Source: Lachnospiraceae bacterium (lineage in GTDB: Bacteria; Bacillota; Clostridia; Lachnospirales; Lachnospiraceae). From it: a stretch of 6,993 nt of DNA. Positions within the stretch are counted from its first letter, which is position 1. Each line of letters begins with the position of its first letter. Of the stretch, positions 1 to 6,696 are shown piece after piece. The notes beneath the pieces were generated by a model, which saw nothing but the letters and a program-made list of their open reading frames with translations, did no database searches and had not been told where the DNA came from. Location: the NCBI GenBank assembly GCA_900772675.1, contig CAAGRM010000235.1, positions 1 to 6,993 on the forward strand, read 5' to 3'. The position numbers were made by a program, and so were the translations under genes.

Positions 1-305
1 CCTGCTCCGCCGGCACCGATAACGAGTACGTCTACGTCGTAATCTACTTTGTCAAGGTCAATATCAACACCTAAAATACGGCTGTTGGACTCCAGCAGAT
101 AGCCGAGCTCTGTCGGAACTTTCTCACCTTTGTTCGGGCCGACTTTCAGGGTAATGAAGCCTTCCTCTTTATAGTCCGGATGATATGCTGCAAGAAGGGC
201 ATCTTTCTCATCCGCTGTCATTCTTCTTGGCTCATTTGCCATTCTCTGGGCTCTGGTAGCTTCCACCTTTTTGATGGATTCCTGCATATTAGCCAGTGTG
301 TACAT
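1..305 (-). CDS. FAD-dependent oxidoreductase, fumarate reductase/succinate dehydrogenase flavoprotein type (partial, 3' end outside window)
   Basis: Only the first 101 codons are present; the gene runs off the left edge. Residues 93-101 read VLVIGAGGA and the next codon begins GG, so the GxGxxG dinucleotide-binding motif of the SdhA/FrdA/AprA/NadB flavoprotein superfamily is intact. In most of those proteins this motif lies within the first 10-40 residues. Here it follows about 90 charged, largely soluble residues, with no signal peptide, membrane segment or cysteine, so a cytoplasmic enzyme is likely. The ATG at 305-303 has an AAGGAGGG ribosome binding site 8 nt upstream that overlaps the stop codon of the preceding gene, which indicates coupled expression. 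The neighbour is an iron-sulfur protein of the kind that partners such flavoproteins, and seven Flx-Hdr genes precede it. I infer that it reduces (or oxidises) an organic acid using electrons from the complex. The substrate and the catalytic residues are not visible. Confidence 0.78.
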   Translation of the reverse strand, partial: MYTLANMQESIKKVEATRAQRMANEPRRMTADEKDALLAAYHPDYKEEGFITLKVGPNKGEKVPTELGYLLESNSRILGVDIDLDKVDYDVDVLVIGAGGA

Positions 306-313
306 TCGAATTT

Positions 314-321
314 CCCTCCTT
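314..321 (-). promoter_or_regulatory. Ribosome binding site of the FAD flavoprotein gene
   Basis: AAGGAGGG on the minus strand lies 8 nt before the ATG at 305-303. It overlaps the TAA stop (322-320) of the upstream iron-sulfur gene, so ribosomes ending one gene sit on the start signal of the next. This fixes the flavoprotein start and shows that its long N-terminal extension is translated. Confidence 0.8.
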
Positions 322-994
322 ATTTCTCGATCTCACGGTTATTGTAGAGTTCCTGGATTTCATCGATTGGTTTACCCATCACCTGTTCAATCAGATCATC
401 GAATTTACCTTCGTGAATCTCTTCTACACGGTTTTTCAAATGCTCTGCTTTTGGAGCAATGTACTTTCCGTTCAGACGTCTTGCCAGCTCTCCTACCATC
501 GGATGGGAGATTCCGGCCGGACAGCGGGATGCGCAGATTCCGCAGCCGATGCAGTCGAAGGACTCTTCTGCACATTTTTTGAAGTCGCCTCTCTGTGCGT
601 ATGCGATATACTGCATAACGTTCAGATCCTGAGGACATCCTTTGGTACATGCATTACATCCAACGCAGCTGTAGATTTCCGGATACAGATCCATCATGAC
701 TCTCTGCTCTGCGCTGATCTCTTCGATATCGTAGGTTCTCTTGTCGATCGGATAGAACGGAAGGCTTGCGATATACATACCGTCTTCTACCTGTGTCTGA
801 CATGCCAGACAGGTTTTCAGCTCATTCTTTCCTTTGATTCTGTAGATGGTCGCACATGCACCGCAGAATCCGTGACGGCATCCGCATCCGCGTTTTAACT
901 GATATCCGGCATACTCCATAGCGGTCATGATGGTCAGATCGCCAGGTACGGAATACTTCTTGCCGTAAACGTAAATATTTACCATTTCCTGCAT
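320..994 (-). CDS. [2Fe-2S]/double [4Fe-4S] electron-transfer protein, FrdB/TfrB- and HdrC-like
   Basis: The protein has 224 residues from the chosen start. Residues 1-80 form a plant-type [2Fe-2S] ferredoxin domain, with C39-x4-C44-x2-C47 and then C62 and C65; C37 is an extra nearby cysteine. Residues 100-175 resemble HdrC and carry two complete CxxCxxCxxxCP motifs (C110/113/116/120 and C148/151/154/158). In SdhB/FrdB the second site is usually an incomplete motif binding a 3Fe-4S cluster, so this protein differs from a classical respiratory subunit. The last 50 residues are charged and helical with no cysteines; there is no HdrB-like CCG domain such as methanogen TfrB has. The open frame extends to 1042, but that would overlap flxA and has no ribosome site. 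The ATG at 994-992 has GGAGG at a good distance, and an ATG at 985-983 is a weaker alternative. It probably carries electrons between the Flx-Hdr complex and the flavoprotein encoded next; that role is inference. Confidence 0.8.
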   Translation of the reverse strand: MQEMVNIYVYGKKYSVPGDLTIMTAMEYAGYQLKRGCGCRHGFCGACATIYRIKGKNELKTCLACQTQVEDGMYIASLPFYPIDKRTYDIEEISAEQRVMMDLYPEIYSCVGCNACTKGCPQDLNVMQYIAYAQRGDFKKCAEESFDCIGCGICASRCPAGISHPMVGELARRLNGKYIAPKAEHLKNRVEEIHEGKFDDLIEQVMGKPIDEIQELYNNREIEK

Positions 995-1001
995 TTTCTT
1001 C

Positions 1002-1008
1002 AACCTCC
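1002..1008 (-). promoter_or_regulatory. Ribosome binding site deciding the start of the [2Fe-2S]/[4Fe-4S] protein
   Basis: GGAGGTT on the minus strand lies just past the flxA stop codon (1013-1011). GGAGG (1008-1004) ends 9 nt before the ATG at 994-992. The site supports that start over the in-frame ATG at 1042-1040, which would lie inside flxA. Confidence 0.8.
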
Positions 1009-1010
1009 GT

Positions 1011-1865
1011 TTAATATTCGTTCGGTAATTCGTCAATCTCATCGCAGCGGAAAACAGGGCCGTCCTTGCAGACGTATTTATCTCCGATGTTGCAGCGGCC
1101 GCATTTTCCGATACCGCATTTCATACGAAGCTCCAAAGTGGTGTAAACCTGTGTTTTCTCATAGCCCAGTTCCTGAAGTCCCTGAAGAACAAATTTGATC
1201 ATGATCGGCGGTCCGCAGATCAGAGCTGTTTTGTCAACGGACATGTTCAGTTCTTTCACATAATTCGGAACGAATCCTACATGGCCGTCCCAGCCTTCCT
1301 GCTCACGGTCAATCGTCAGATGCACGTTGACATCTTTTGCTTTCGCCCATACTTCCTGGATCTCTTTTAACTGTACCAGATCGTCTTTGGAACGGGAACC
1401 GTAAACGATATCTACGGTACCATAGTTGTCACGATTGTCCAGTACGTAATTGATCACGGAACGAAGCGGAGCAAGTCCGATACCACCGGCGATGAACAGC
1501 AGGTCCTGTCCTTTTAATACAGTTTCTACCGGGAAATGATTTCCGTACGGTCCACGAACCAGGATTTCATCTCCTACGGACATATTATGAAGATAATTTG
1601 TCAAAGTACCGCACTCTTTAATTGAGAACTCCTGGTACTCTTTGTTTGTCGGTGAGGATGTAATGGAAAACAGTGCCTCTCCAACGCCCGGCACGCAGAG
1701 CATTGCGCACTGGCCAGGCATATGTTCAAACAGCTTGGTGCCGTCCGGACGAACGATACGGAATGTCTTTACGTCCGGTGTTTCGCGGCGGATATCTGTG
1801 ATGATACCTACCTGCGGCAGCAAAGCGTTTTTCTTTTCTTCGCTTCCACAACTACAATTGCACAT
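1011..1865 (-). CDS. flxA: FlxA, FAD- and NAD(P)H-binding reductase subunit with [2Fe-2S] cluster
   Basis: This 284-residue protein has the ferredoxin-NADP reductase fold seen in sulfhydrogenase gamma subunit, AsrB and PyrK. FAD-binding signatures include PGQCAML (50-56), FSITSSPT (66-73) and GDEILVRGPYGN (98-109). The nucleotide-binding part has GGIGLAPLRS (127-136) and CGPPIMI (217-223). The C-terminal cysteines C250-x4-C255-x2-C258 followed by C266 (C274 also nearby) form a PyrK-like [2Fe-2S] site. It is expected to oxidise NADH (or NADPH) and pass electrons to FlxB/FlxC. In known FlxABCD-HdrABC complexes this is the pyridine-nucleotide entry point. The start ATG directly abuts the flxB stop codon, with GGAGG 10 nt upstream. 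An oddity is the N-terminus, MCNCSCGSEE, with three cysteines in the first six residues. AsrB is the main alternative name, but the Hdr context and the lack of a siroheme sulfite reductase subunit argue for FlxA. Confidence 0.9.
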   Translation of the reverse strand: MCNCSCGSEEKKNALLPQVGIITDIRRETPDVKTFRIVRPDGTKLFEHMPGQCAMLCVPGVGEALFSITSSPTNKEYQEFSIKECGTLTNYLHNMSVGDEILVRGPYGNHFPVETVLKGQDLLFIAGGIGLAPLRSVINYVLDNRDNYGTVDIVYGSRSKDDLVQLKEIQEVWAKAKDVNVHLTIDREQEGWDGHVGFVPNYVKELNMSVDKTALICGPPIMIKFVLQGLQELGYEKTQVYTTLELRMKCGIGKCGRCNIGDKYVCKDGPVFRCDEIDELPNEY

Positions 1866-2891
1866 TTACTTGGTACCTCCCATGCGTTTGATGACTTTTA
1901 CGATATTCAGCGACTGCGGGCATTTCTCTACGCAGCGTCCGCATCCGACACAGGAATACATTCCATCGTTGTTGTCCGGGAAGTAAACCAGCTTGTGCAT
2001 GAAACGCTGACGGAAACGCTGCATCTGTGTGGTACGGTTGTTTCCTGCTGCCATCATCGTAAAGTCAGAGTACATACAGGAATCCCAGCAGCGGTAACGC
2101 TGTACACCGTTTCCTGTATTGAAATCCTTGATATCATAGCACTGGCAGGTCGGACAGGAGAACGTACAGGTTCCGCAGCCTAAGCAGGCATCGGAAAGCT
2201 CTTTCCATTTCGGATCATCGAAACGCTCTTTTGTCTTGCCTACGCCCCATCCCTCGAGGGAGAGATTGCTGTTTGGCATCTTGTCGATCAGGGTACGGAT
2301 GGCTTCTTTTTCAGCCTCAACCTCTTTTGCAAGATCCTGCTCGGTAAGGTATTCTTTCACAAGCTCTGTCAGCTTCTCACCCTTTTCGGTTTTTGCTTCC
2401 CATGCATAACCGTCAGCTACCTGCCACATCGCAACATCAGCCTGCGGTTCTGCCGCATCGATACCGAAGGTCTTGCAGAAGCAGCTGTCTTCCGGCTCAT
2501 GACATGCAAGAGAAACCACAATGCCGTGCTCTCTTCTTGCTGCATAGTAAACGTCAGCCGGCTCGCTTAAGAATACGCGGTCCAGAACATCGAAAGCACG
2601 GACATCACATGGACGAACGCCGAAAATAGCGAACGGTGCGTCTTTTAATGCTGCCGGTTCAATGCTTGTCTTGTTTGCCTTCTGATAGCAGGAGTAAAGA
2701 ACTTCACTCTGCGGGAAAAAGGCGTCTTTTGGGGATTTTACGGTTTTTAAGGTATCGAGATCCACTTTCGCGTCCTCAGTCCAGAAACCGAAATTGGTAA
2801 TTCCATTGTTTTGTACCGGAAGGAAAAGATCCATCTCCTTTGCAACAGCGGCAAGGAGCTCCGGCATTTTTTCTCTGCTAATCTGATACAT
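1866..2891 (-). CDS. flxB: FlxB, iron-sulfur electron-transfer subunit (sulfhydrogenase beta/AsrA-like)
   Basis: This 341-residue protein has the layout of sulfhydrogenase beta and AsrA proteins. The N-terminal half has GVRPCD at 91-96 and a CHEPEDSCFC stretch at 130-139. The C-terminal half has two [4Fe-4S] sites, C236/C239/C242/C246 and C314/C317/C320/C324. Further cysteines follow the first site (C249, C251, C268, C272). No membrane segment or signal peptide is visible. In the Flx-Hdr model it relays electrons from FlxA toward HdrA. The start follows the flxC stop by 3 nt, with AAAGGGG 7 nt before the ATG. It shares its motif order with the neighbouring flxC product, which suggests that the two are distant paralogues. 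FlxB and FlxC are told apart here by architecture and by the gene order flxD-C-B-A, so the two letters could be swapped in another scheme. AsrA is the main alternative family name. Confidence 0.82.
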   Translation of the reverse strand: MYQISREKMPELLAAVAKEMDLFLPVQNNGITNFGFWTEDAKVDLDTLKTVKSPKDAFFPQSEVLYSCYQKANKTSIEPAALKDAPFAIFGVRPCDVRAFDVLDRVFLSEPADVYYAARREHGIVVSLACHEPEDSCFCKTFGIDAAEPQADVAMWQVADGYAWEAKTEKGEKLTELVKEYLTEQDLAKEVEAEKEAIRTLIDKMPNSNLSLEGWGVGKTKERFDDPKWKELSDACLGCGTCTFSCPTCQCYDIKDFNTGNGVQRYRCWDSCMYSDFTMMAAGNNRTTQMQRFRQRFMHKLVYFPDNNDGMYSCVGCGRCVEKCPQSLNIVKVIKRMGGTK

Positions 2892-2894
2892 CCC

Positions 2895-3863
2895 TTAACC
2901 CCTTTCCTTGACGATACTTGGCTCTACATCTTCCTGTGTGAAGTTGGTGAGCGGTGCACGGCTGTCAGTGTCTTCTCCTGCCTGATACTCTCCGTAGAAC
3001 TCATCGATATCTTTGATGAATTTACGATTCAGAAGGTGCAGCGGAATATGCTGCGGACATACGCGGGAACACTCGCCGCAGTCCGTACAGCGTCCGGCAA
3101 CGTGGAATGCACGGATGATGTGGAACATCTGCTCCTCAAATGTCGTAGTGTTTGCTTTCTGTGCAGTATCGTAACGGTCATTATCAAATACGCACTTGAT
3201 ACAGCTGCAGGCCGGACATACGTTGCGGCATGCATTACAACGGATACAGCGGGAAAGCTCATTCTGCCAGAATGCGAACCGTTCTTCCGGAGCCATTGCC
3301 TCAAGCTTTTCAACCAGTTCGAAACGGCCTTCTTTTGCCGGTTTTTCCTCGTCACAGCCTTCTGCAAGCTCATCGTATGCTACATGTTTTCCACCCTTGC
3401 AGGCCTTACATCTCTCGAGGATGACATCCTCTCTTTTCAGCTCTTTGTCACCGTAAACCGTTGCAACTTTGATGGTATCGCCGTCCTCTGTTACAGCGGT
3501 AATACCCTTGCAGCCTGCTTCACGGATTTTCTCGATATCGAGTTTTCCGTCGCATCCTACACCAACGATGTAGGTTTTCTCGCGGTCCACACGATGCTCT
3601 TTGATTAACTGATTAAAGCTGTAGGTATCGCACGGTTTTAAGAAAACGAGTGTTTTTCCTTCTTCTTTTGATGCTTTAATCATGTATTTGCTTAAGTTGG
3701 CACCACAGAATCCGTCATAGGTAAATTCGTCAAGACTCTCGGCACTTTCAAAAAATGCAGGCTCTGCGCTGAAATCTGTATCGCCTTTTCTCCAGCCAAG
3801 AACACGGACTACGGTACCGTCAGACAGAAGCTCTTTTGCGCGTGATACTAATTTTTCTTGCAT
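2895..3863 (-). CDS. flxC: FlxC, 4Fe-4S dicluster electron-transfer subunit
   Basis: This 322-residue protein carries two ferredoxin motifs in its C-terminal half: C206/C209/C212/C216, continuing with C219, C221 and C224, and C259/C262/C265/C269. The N-terminal half holds scattered cysteines in short conserved-looking contexts (GFCG at 51-54, KPCD at 76-79, GVGCDG at 101-106, CKAC at 152-155). This resembles FlxB and, more loosely, F420-hydrogenase beta (FrhB/FdhB) proteins. CKAC may hold ligands for a further cluster, which is inference. The last 30 residues are acidic and lack cysteines. The start overlaps the end of flxD by 16 nt and has GGAGG 7 nt upstream. It probably bridges FlxA/FlxB and FlxD in the NADH-oxidising module. 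The family as a whole is clear; the exact subunit letter rests on gene order. Confidence 0.77.
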   Translation of the reverse strand: MQEKLVSRAKELLSDGTVVRVLGWRKGDTDFSAEPAFFESAESLDEFTYDGFCGANLSKYMIKASKEEGKTLVFLKPCDTYSFNQLIKEHRVDREKTYIVGVGCDGKLDIEKIREAGCKGITAVTEDGDTIKVATVYGDKELKREDVILERCKACKGGKHVAYDELAEGCDEEKPAKEGRFELVEKLEAMAPEERFAFWQNELSRCIRCNACRNVCPACSCIKCVFDNDRYDTAQKANTTTFEEQMFHIIRAFHVAGRCTDCGECSRVCPQHIPLHLLNRKFIKDIDEFYGEYQAGEDTDSRAPLTNFTQEDVEPSIVKERG

Positions 3864-4300
3864 CGTAAATCCTCCAATCTGACATTCTTACCAAGACTTC
3901 TCACCTGCTCAATGAACTCGTTCATGGTCTGGGAGAATTTCACACCTTCTGCGGCGGATACCCATTCCACACGGGTACGTCCGTTCTCAACACCAATGTA
4001 ATCGAGCATGGAGAACAGCAGGGTCATACGTCTTCTTGCATAATAGTTTCCTGTGCTGTAATGGCAGTCTCCCGGATGACATCCGCAGAGAATGACTCCG
4101 TCAGCACCCTTCTGGAATGCTCTTAAGATAAAGAGCGGATTAACACGGCAGGAACATGGAACACGGATGATCTTTACATCTGCCGGATAGGAAAGGCGGC
4201 TGGAGCCTGCCAGGTCTGCTCCTGCGTAGGAGCACCAGTTGCAGCAGAAGGCCACGATGACTGGCTTAAATTCTTTGTTTTCGTTGTTATCTATCGGCAT
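3848..4300 (-). CDS. flxD: FlxD, MvhD/FrhD-type [2Fe-2S] hydrogenase-delta-like subunit
   Basis: This 150-residue protein is the usual length for stand-alone MvhD-type proteins. It carries the family cysteine pattern: FCCNWC (C19, C20, C23), PCSCR (C49, C51) and CGCHPGDCHY (C72, C74, C79). In methanogens MvhD binds a [2Fe-2S] cluster and joins the hydrogenase to HdrA; in Flx-Hdr complexes FlxD plays the same part with the NADH module in place of the hydrogenase. Some bacteria fuse this domain to HdrA, but here it is a separate gene. It overlaps the end of hdrA by 10 nt, and GGAGG lies 10 nt before its ATG inside the hdrA coding sequence, so the two are very probably coupled in translation. 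No hydrogenase subunit is encoded nearby. Confidence 0.92.
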   Translation of the reverse strand: MPIDNNENKEFKPVIVAFCCNWCSYAGADLAGSSRLSYPADVKIIRVPCSCRVNPLFILRAFQKGADGVILCGCHPGDCHYSTGNYYARRRMTLLFSMLDYIGVENGRTRVEWVSAAEGVKFSQTMNEFIEQVRSLGKNVRLEDLRCKKN

Positions 4301-6279
4301 ATTGCATCTACCTCCGCGAGAATTTGTCTATTGGAGAATCCTTTCAGGTCCATAGCACCGGACGGACATGCAACGGTACATGCACCACATCCATGGCAAA
4401 GTGCGCCGTTAACGACTGCCACATGTCTGGTTTCGCGGATTCCGTGGTCGTTGACCTGACGATCTTCGTAAGAAATCGCGCCGTATGGGCAGACTTTTTC
4501 ACAGGATGCACATCCGTTACAGAACAGCGGATTGGATTCTGCTGTACACGGGTTGGTGGTCAGTTTGTCTTTTGCAAGCAGTCCGACTACTTTGACAGCA
4601 GCTGCTCCGGCCTGTGCAACGGTTTCCGGAATATCTTTTGGTCCCTGGCATACACCGGAGAGGAAAACTCCTGCGGTCGGAGACTCGACCGGACGCAGTT
4701 TTGCGTGTGCCTCGGTAAAGAAGTCGTTGGTATCCATACTTGCAGTCAGCATGGTAGCCAGTTTTCTTGCATCTTTACTCGGCTCGATTGCCGTTGCAAG
4801 GACAACAAGATCTGCTTCCATCTTAATCTGGCGGTTGTCCAGAAGATCGGATCCCTGTACCAGAAGACGTCCGTTCGGAGCCTCAGATACTTTTCCTACC
4901 TGACCTTTGATATAGTCTACACTAAACTCTTCTACTGCACGGCGGTAGAACTCATCGAAGTTCTTACCCGGGGTACGAACATCAATGTAGAAAACATGTA
5001 CATTGACATCCGGATAGTGGTCACGCACCAGCATAGCCTGTTTTGCGGTGTACATACAGCAGATCTTGGAGCAATAGCTCTTTCCTCTGCAGGTTACGTC
5101 ACGGGAGCCGACGCACTGGATAAATACGATATCCTTCGGATGCTCGCCATTGGAAAGACGTACTACTTTACCGCCTGTCGGGCCGGCAGCGTTCATCAGA
5201 CGTTCCATCTCAAGAGAAGTGATAACATCTTTGCTCTGGTTGTAATAATATTCATCAAACTTATCCAGATTGATGGTATCAAAACCTGTTGCAACAACGA
5301 TGGCACCGTACTCTCTGGTAATCACTTCATCTTTCTGATCGTAATTTACTGCACCTGCTGCACAGACTTTGGAACAGATACCGCATTTTCCGGTTTTGAA
5401 ATGGATACAGTTTGCAGTATCAATGACCGGCACATTCGGAACTGCCTGTGCGAACGGTGTGTAAATTGCAGTACGTGTGGACAGTCCACGGTTGAACTCA
5501 CTTAAGTTTTTCTTGGATGGACATTTCTCCTGGCAGAGACCACATCCGGTACATTTGTCCATATCTACATATCTTGCTTTTTTGCGGATATCTACTTTGA
5601 AATCACCGACAAATCCGCCAACGCTCTCTACTTCACTGTAGGTATAGATATTGATCTTCTCATGGGCATTTACCTCTCCCATACGAGGAGTCAGGATACA
5701 GGAAGAACAGTCAAGGGTTGGGAATGTTTTATCGAGCTGGGACATTCTTCCGCCGATACTTGGGGTCTTCTCTACGATATCTACTTCATATCCTGCATCT
5801 GCGATATCCAGTGCTGTCTGAATACCTGCGATACCGCCTCCGATCACCAGCGCACGTTTTACAACGCGGCTCTCGCCCGGGGTAAGTGGGGTGTCCAGCA
5901 TAACTTTTGCAACGGCTGCACGGGCCAGGATCACGGCCTTCTCGGTAGCCTCTTCCATATCTTTATGAATCCAGGAACACTGCTCACGAATGTTTGCAAT
6001 CTCCAGCTGATACGGGTTCAGACCCGCTTTTTCTGCTGCTTTGCGGAACGTTCCTTCATGCATACGCGGAGAGCAGGAACAGATCACAACGCCGGTCAGA
6101 TGCTCGTTCTGAATGGCATCGATCACTTTCTGCTGACCTGTTTCGGAACACATATACTGATAATCCTCTGCATGTACAACACCCGGCTCTTTGCTGATGA
6201 CATCAACAACTTTTTTAACATCAACGGTAGCCGCAATATTTGTACCGCAGTGGCAGACAAATACTCCTATTCTTTGCAC
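4291..6279 (-). CDS. hdrA: HdrA, FAD-containing electron-bifurcating subunit of heterodisulfide reductase
   Basis: At 662 residues this is a full-length, single-unit HdrA. The N-terminal HdrA domain (1-135) starts with FVCHCGTN (7-14) and continues with MCSETGQ (43-49), CSCSPRMHE (67-75) and NIREQCSW (96-103). The thioredoxin-reductase-like FAD domain has GGGIAG at 147-152 and DCSSC at 190-194. A ferredoxin insert carries C243/C246/C249/C253 and C291/C299/C302/C306. CVGSRD (389-394) and YCSKICC (402-408) are further HdrA hallmarks. A C-terminal ferredoxin has C587/C590/C593/C597 and C628/C631/C634/C638. In this family the FAD splits electron pairs between ferredoxin and HdrBC. All cysteines are TGY-encoded, with no selenocysteine. 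The start is GTG, not ATG, supported by AAGGTG 8 nt upstream and by alignment of the first residues with the family's usual beginning. Its stop codon lies inside flxD. Confidence 0.95.
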   Translation of the reverse strand: MQRIGVFVCHCGTNIAATVDVKKVVDVISKEPGVVHAEDYQYMCSETGQQKVIDAIQNEHLTGVVICSCSPRMHEGTFRKAAEKAGLNPYQLEIANIREQCSWIHKDMEEATEKAVILARAAVAKVMLDTPLTPGESRVVKRALVIGGGIAGIQTALDIADAGYEVDIVEKTPSIGGRMSQLDKTFPTLDCSSCILTPRMGEVNAHEKINIYTYSEVESVGGFVGDFKVDIRKKARYVDMDKCTGCGLCQEKCPSKKNLSEFNRGLSTRTAIYTPFAQAVPNVPVIDTANCIHFKTGKCGICSKVCAAGAVNYDQKDEVITREYGAIVVATGFDTINLDKFDEYYYNQSKDVITSLEMERLMNAAGPTGGKVVRLSNGEHPKDIVFIQCVGSRDVTCRGKSYCSKICCMYTAKQAMLVRDHYPDVNVHVFYIDVRTPGKNFDEFYRRAVEEFSVDYIKGQVGKVSEAPNGRLLVQGSDLLDNRQIKMEADLVVLATAIEPSKDARKLATMLTASMDTNDFFTEAHAKLRPVESPTAGVFLSGVCQGPKDIPETVAQAGAAAVKVVGLLAKDKLTTNPCTAESNPLFCNGCASCEKVCPYGAISYEDRQVNDHGIRETRHVAVVNGALCHGCGACTVACPSGAMDLKGFSNRQILAEVDAICR

Positions 6280-6287
6280 TTTTCTCT

Positions 6288-6293
6288 CACCTT
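6288..6293 (-). promoter_or_regulatory. Ribosome binding site of hdrA (GTG start)
   Basis: AAGGTG on the minus strand lies 8 nt before the GTG at 6279-6277. It sits in the only true intergenic gap of the window (6280-6312, 33 nt), which shows no hairpin or promoter-like element. It is a weaker match to the ribosome than the GGAGG sites of the neighbouring genes, which together with the GTG start may lower hdrA translation. Confidence 0.65.
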
Positions 6294-6312
6294 TCTGTGG
6301 ATGGGTTGTTTT

Positions 6313-6696
6313 TTACTTTCTATATTTACGGAATGCACTCATCAGCAGCTGCTGCGGAGTCTCATCGTCCAGAAGTGCCGGAATTTCATCCGGGGAGAGA
6401 TAATTCTCACCTTTCTGGCGGATGACAGAAAGACGGACTGCCTCGATCAGTTTGGCAGGTTTTACGTCTCTTGGACAGCGCTCTACGCATGCGAAGCAGG
6501 AGAGGCATTTCCAGATGGACTTGGAGTTCATCAGCGCTTCCACATCGCCATTCTGTACATAGGATACGAACTGATGCGGACGGATGTCCATCTCATTGTA
6601 AGCAGGGCAGGATGCAGAGCATTTACCGCATCTCATACATTTTCTGGTATCCACGCCGGCGATGGCACGGATTTCATCGGATGTTACAATTTTCAT
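6313..6696 (-). CDS. hdrC: HdrC, 4Fe-4S electron-transfer subunit of heterodisulfide reductase
   Basis: This 127-residue, soluble protein carries two complete [4Fe-4S] motifs, C20/C23/C26/C30 and C64/C67/C70/C74. After the first comes the stretch PAYNEMDIRPHQ, typical of HdrC (PxxxxxxxRP). The short C-terminal tail (from about residue 95) is helical and charged. HdrC relays electrons from HdrA to the CCG-type cluster of HdrB. Its ATG overlaps the hdrB stop codon (ATGA), and AGGAGG lies 7 nt upstream within hdrB, so HdrB and HdrC are probably made in matched amounts. There is no membrane segment, so it belongs to the soluble HdrABC type, not the HdrDE or DsrMK membrane type. GlpC-like or other ferredoxin names are possible from the sequence alone, but the flanking hdrB and hdrA settle the assignment. 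Confidence 0.9.
   Translation of the reverse strand: MKIVTSDEIRAIAGVDTRKCMRCGKCSASCPAYNEMDIRPHQFVSYVQNGDVEALMNSKSIWKCLSCFACVERCPRDVKPAKLIEAVRLSVIRQKGENYLSPDEIPALLDDETPQQLLMSAFRKYRK

Noticed and set aside
995..1042. Longer start for the [2Fe-2S]/[4Fe-4S] protein at 1042
   Set aside because: The extra 16 residues would overlap flxA and are not ferredoxin-like. The GGAGG at 1008-1004 fits the ATG at 994.
1011..2891. Anaerobic sulfite reductase subunits AsrA and AsrB
   Set aside because: The two proteins resemble AsrA/AsrB, but no siroheme-binding AsrC follows, and they sit between flxC and a [2Fe-2S] protein in an hdr operon. FlxB/FlxA fits better.
2811..3608. Plus-strand open frame of 265 codons opposite flxB and flxC
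   Set aside because: It spans the junction of two real genes on the other strand and shows no domain.
4324..5505. Plus-strand open frame of 393 codons antisense to hdrA
   Set aside because: It lies wholly inside hdrA, whose protein carries many family motifs. The antisense translation has no recognisable domain and arises from the codon bias of the real gene.
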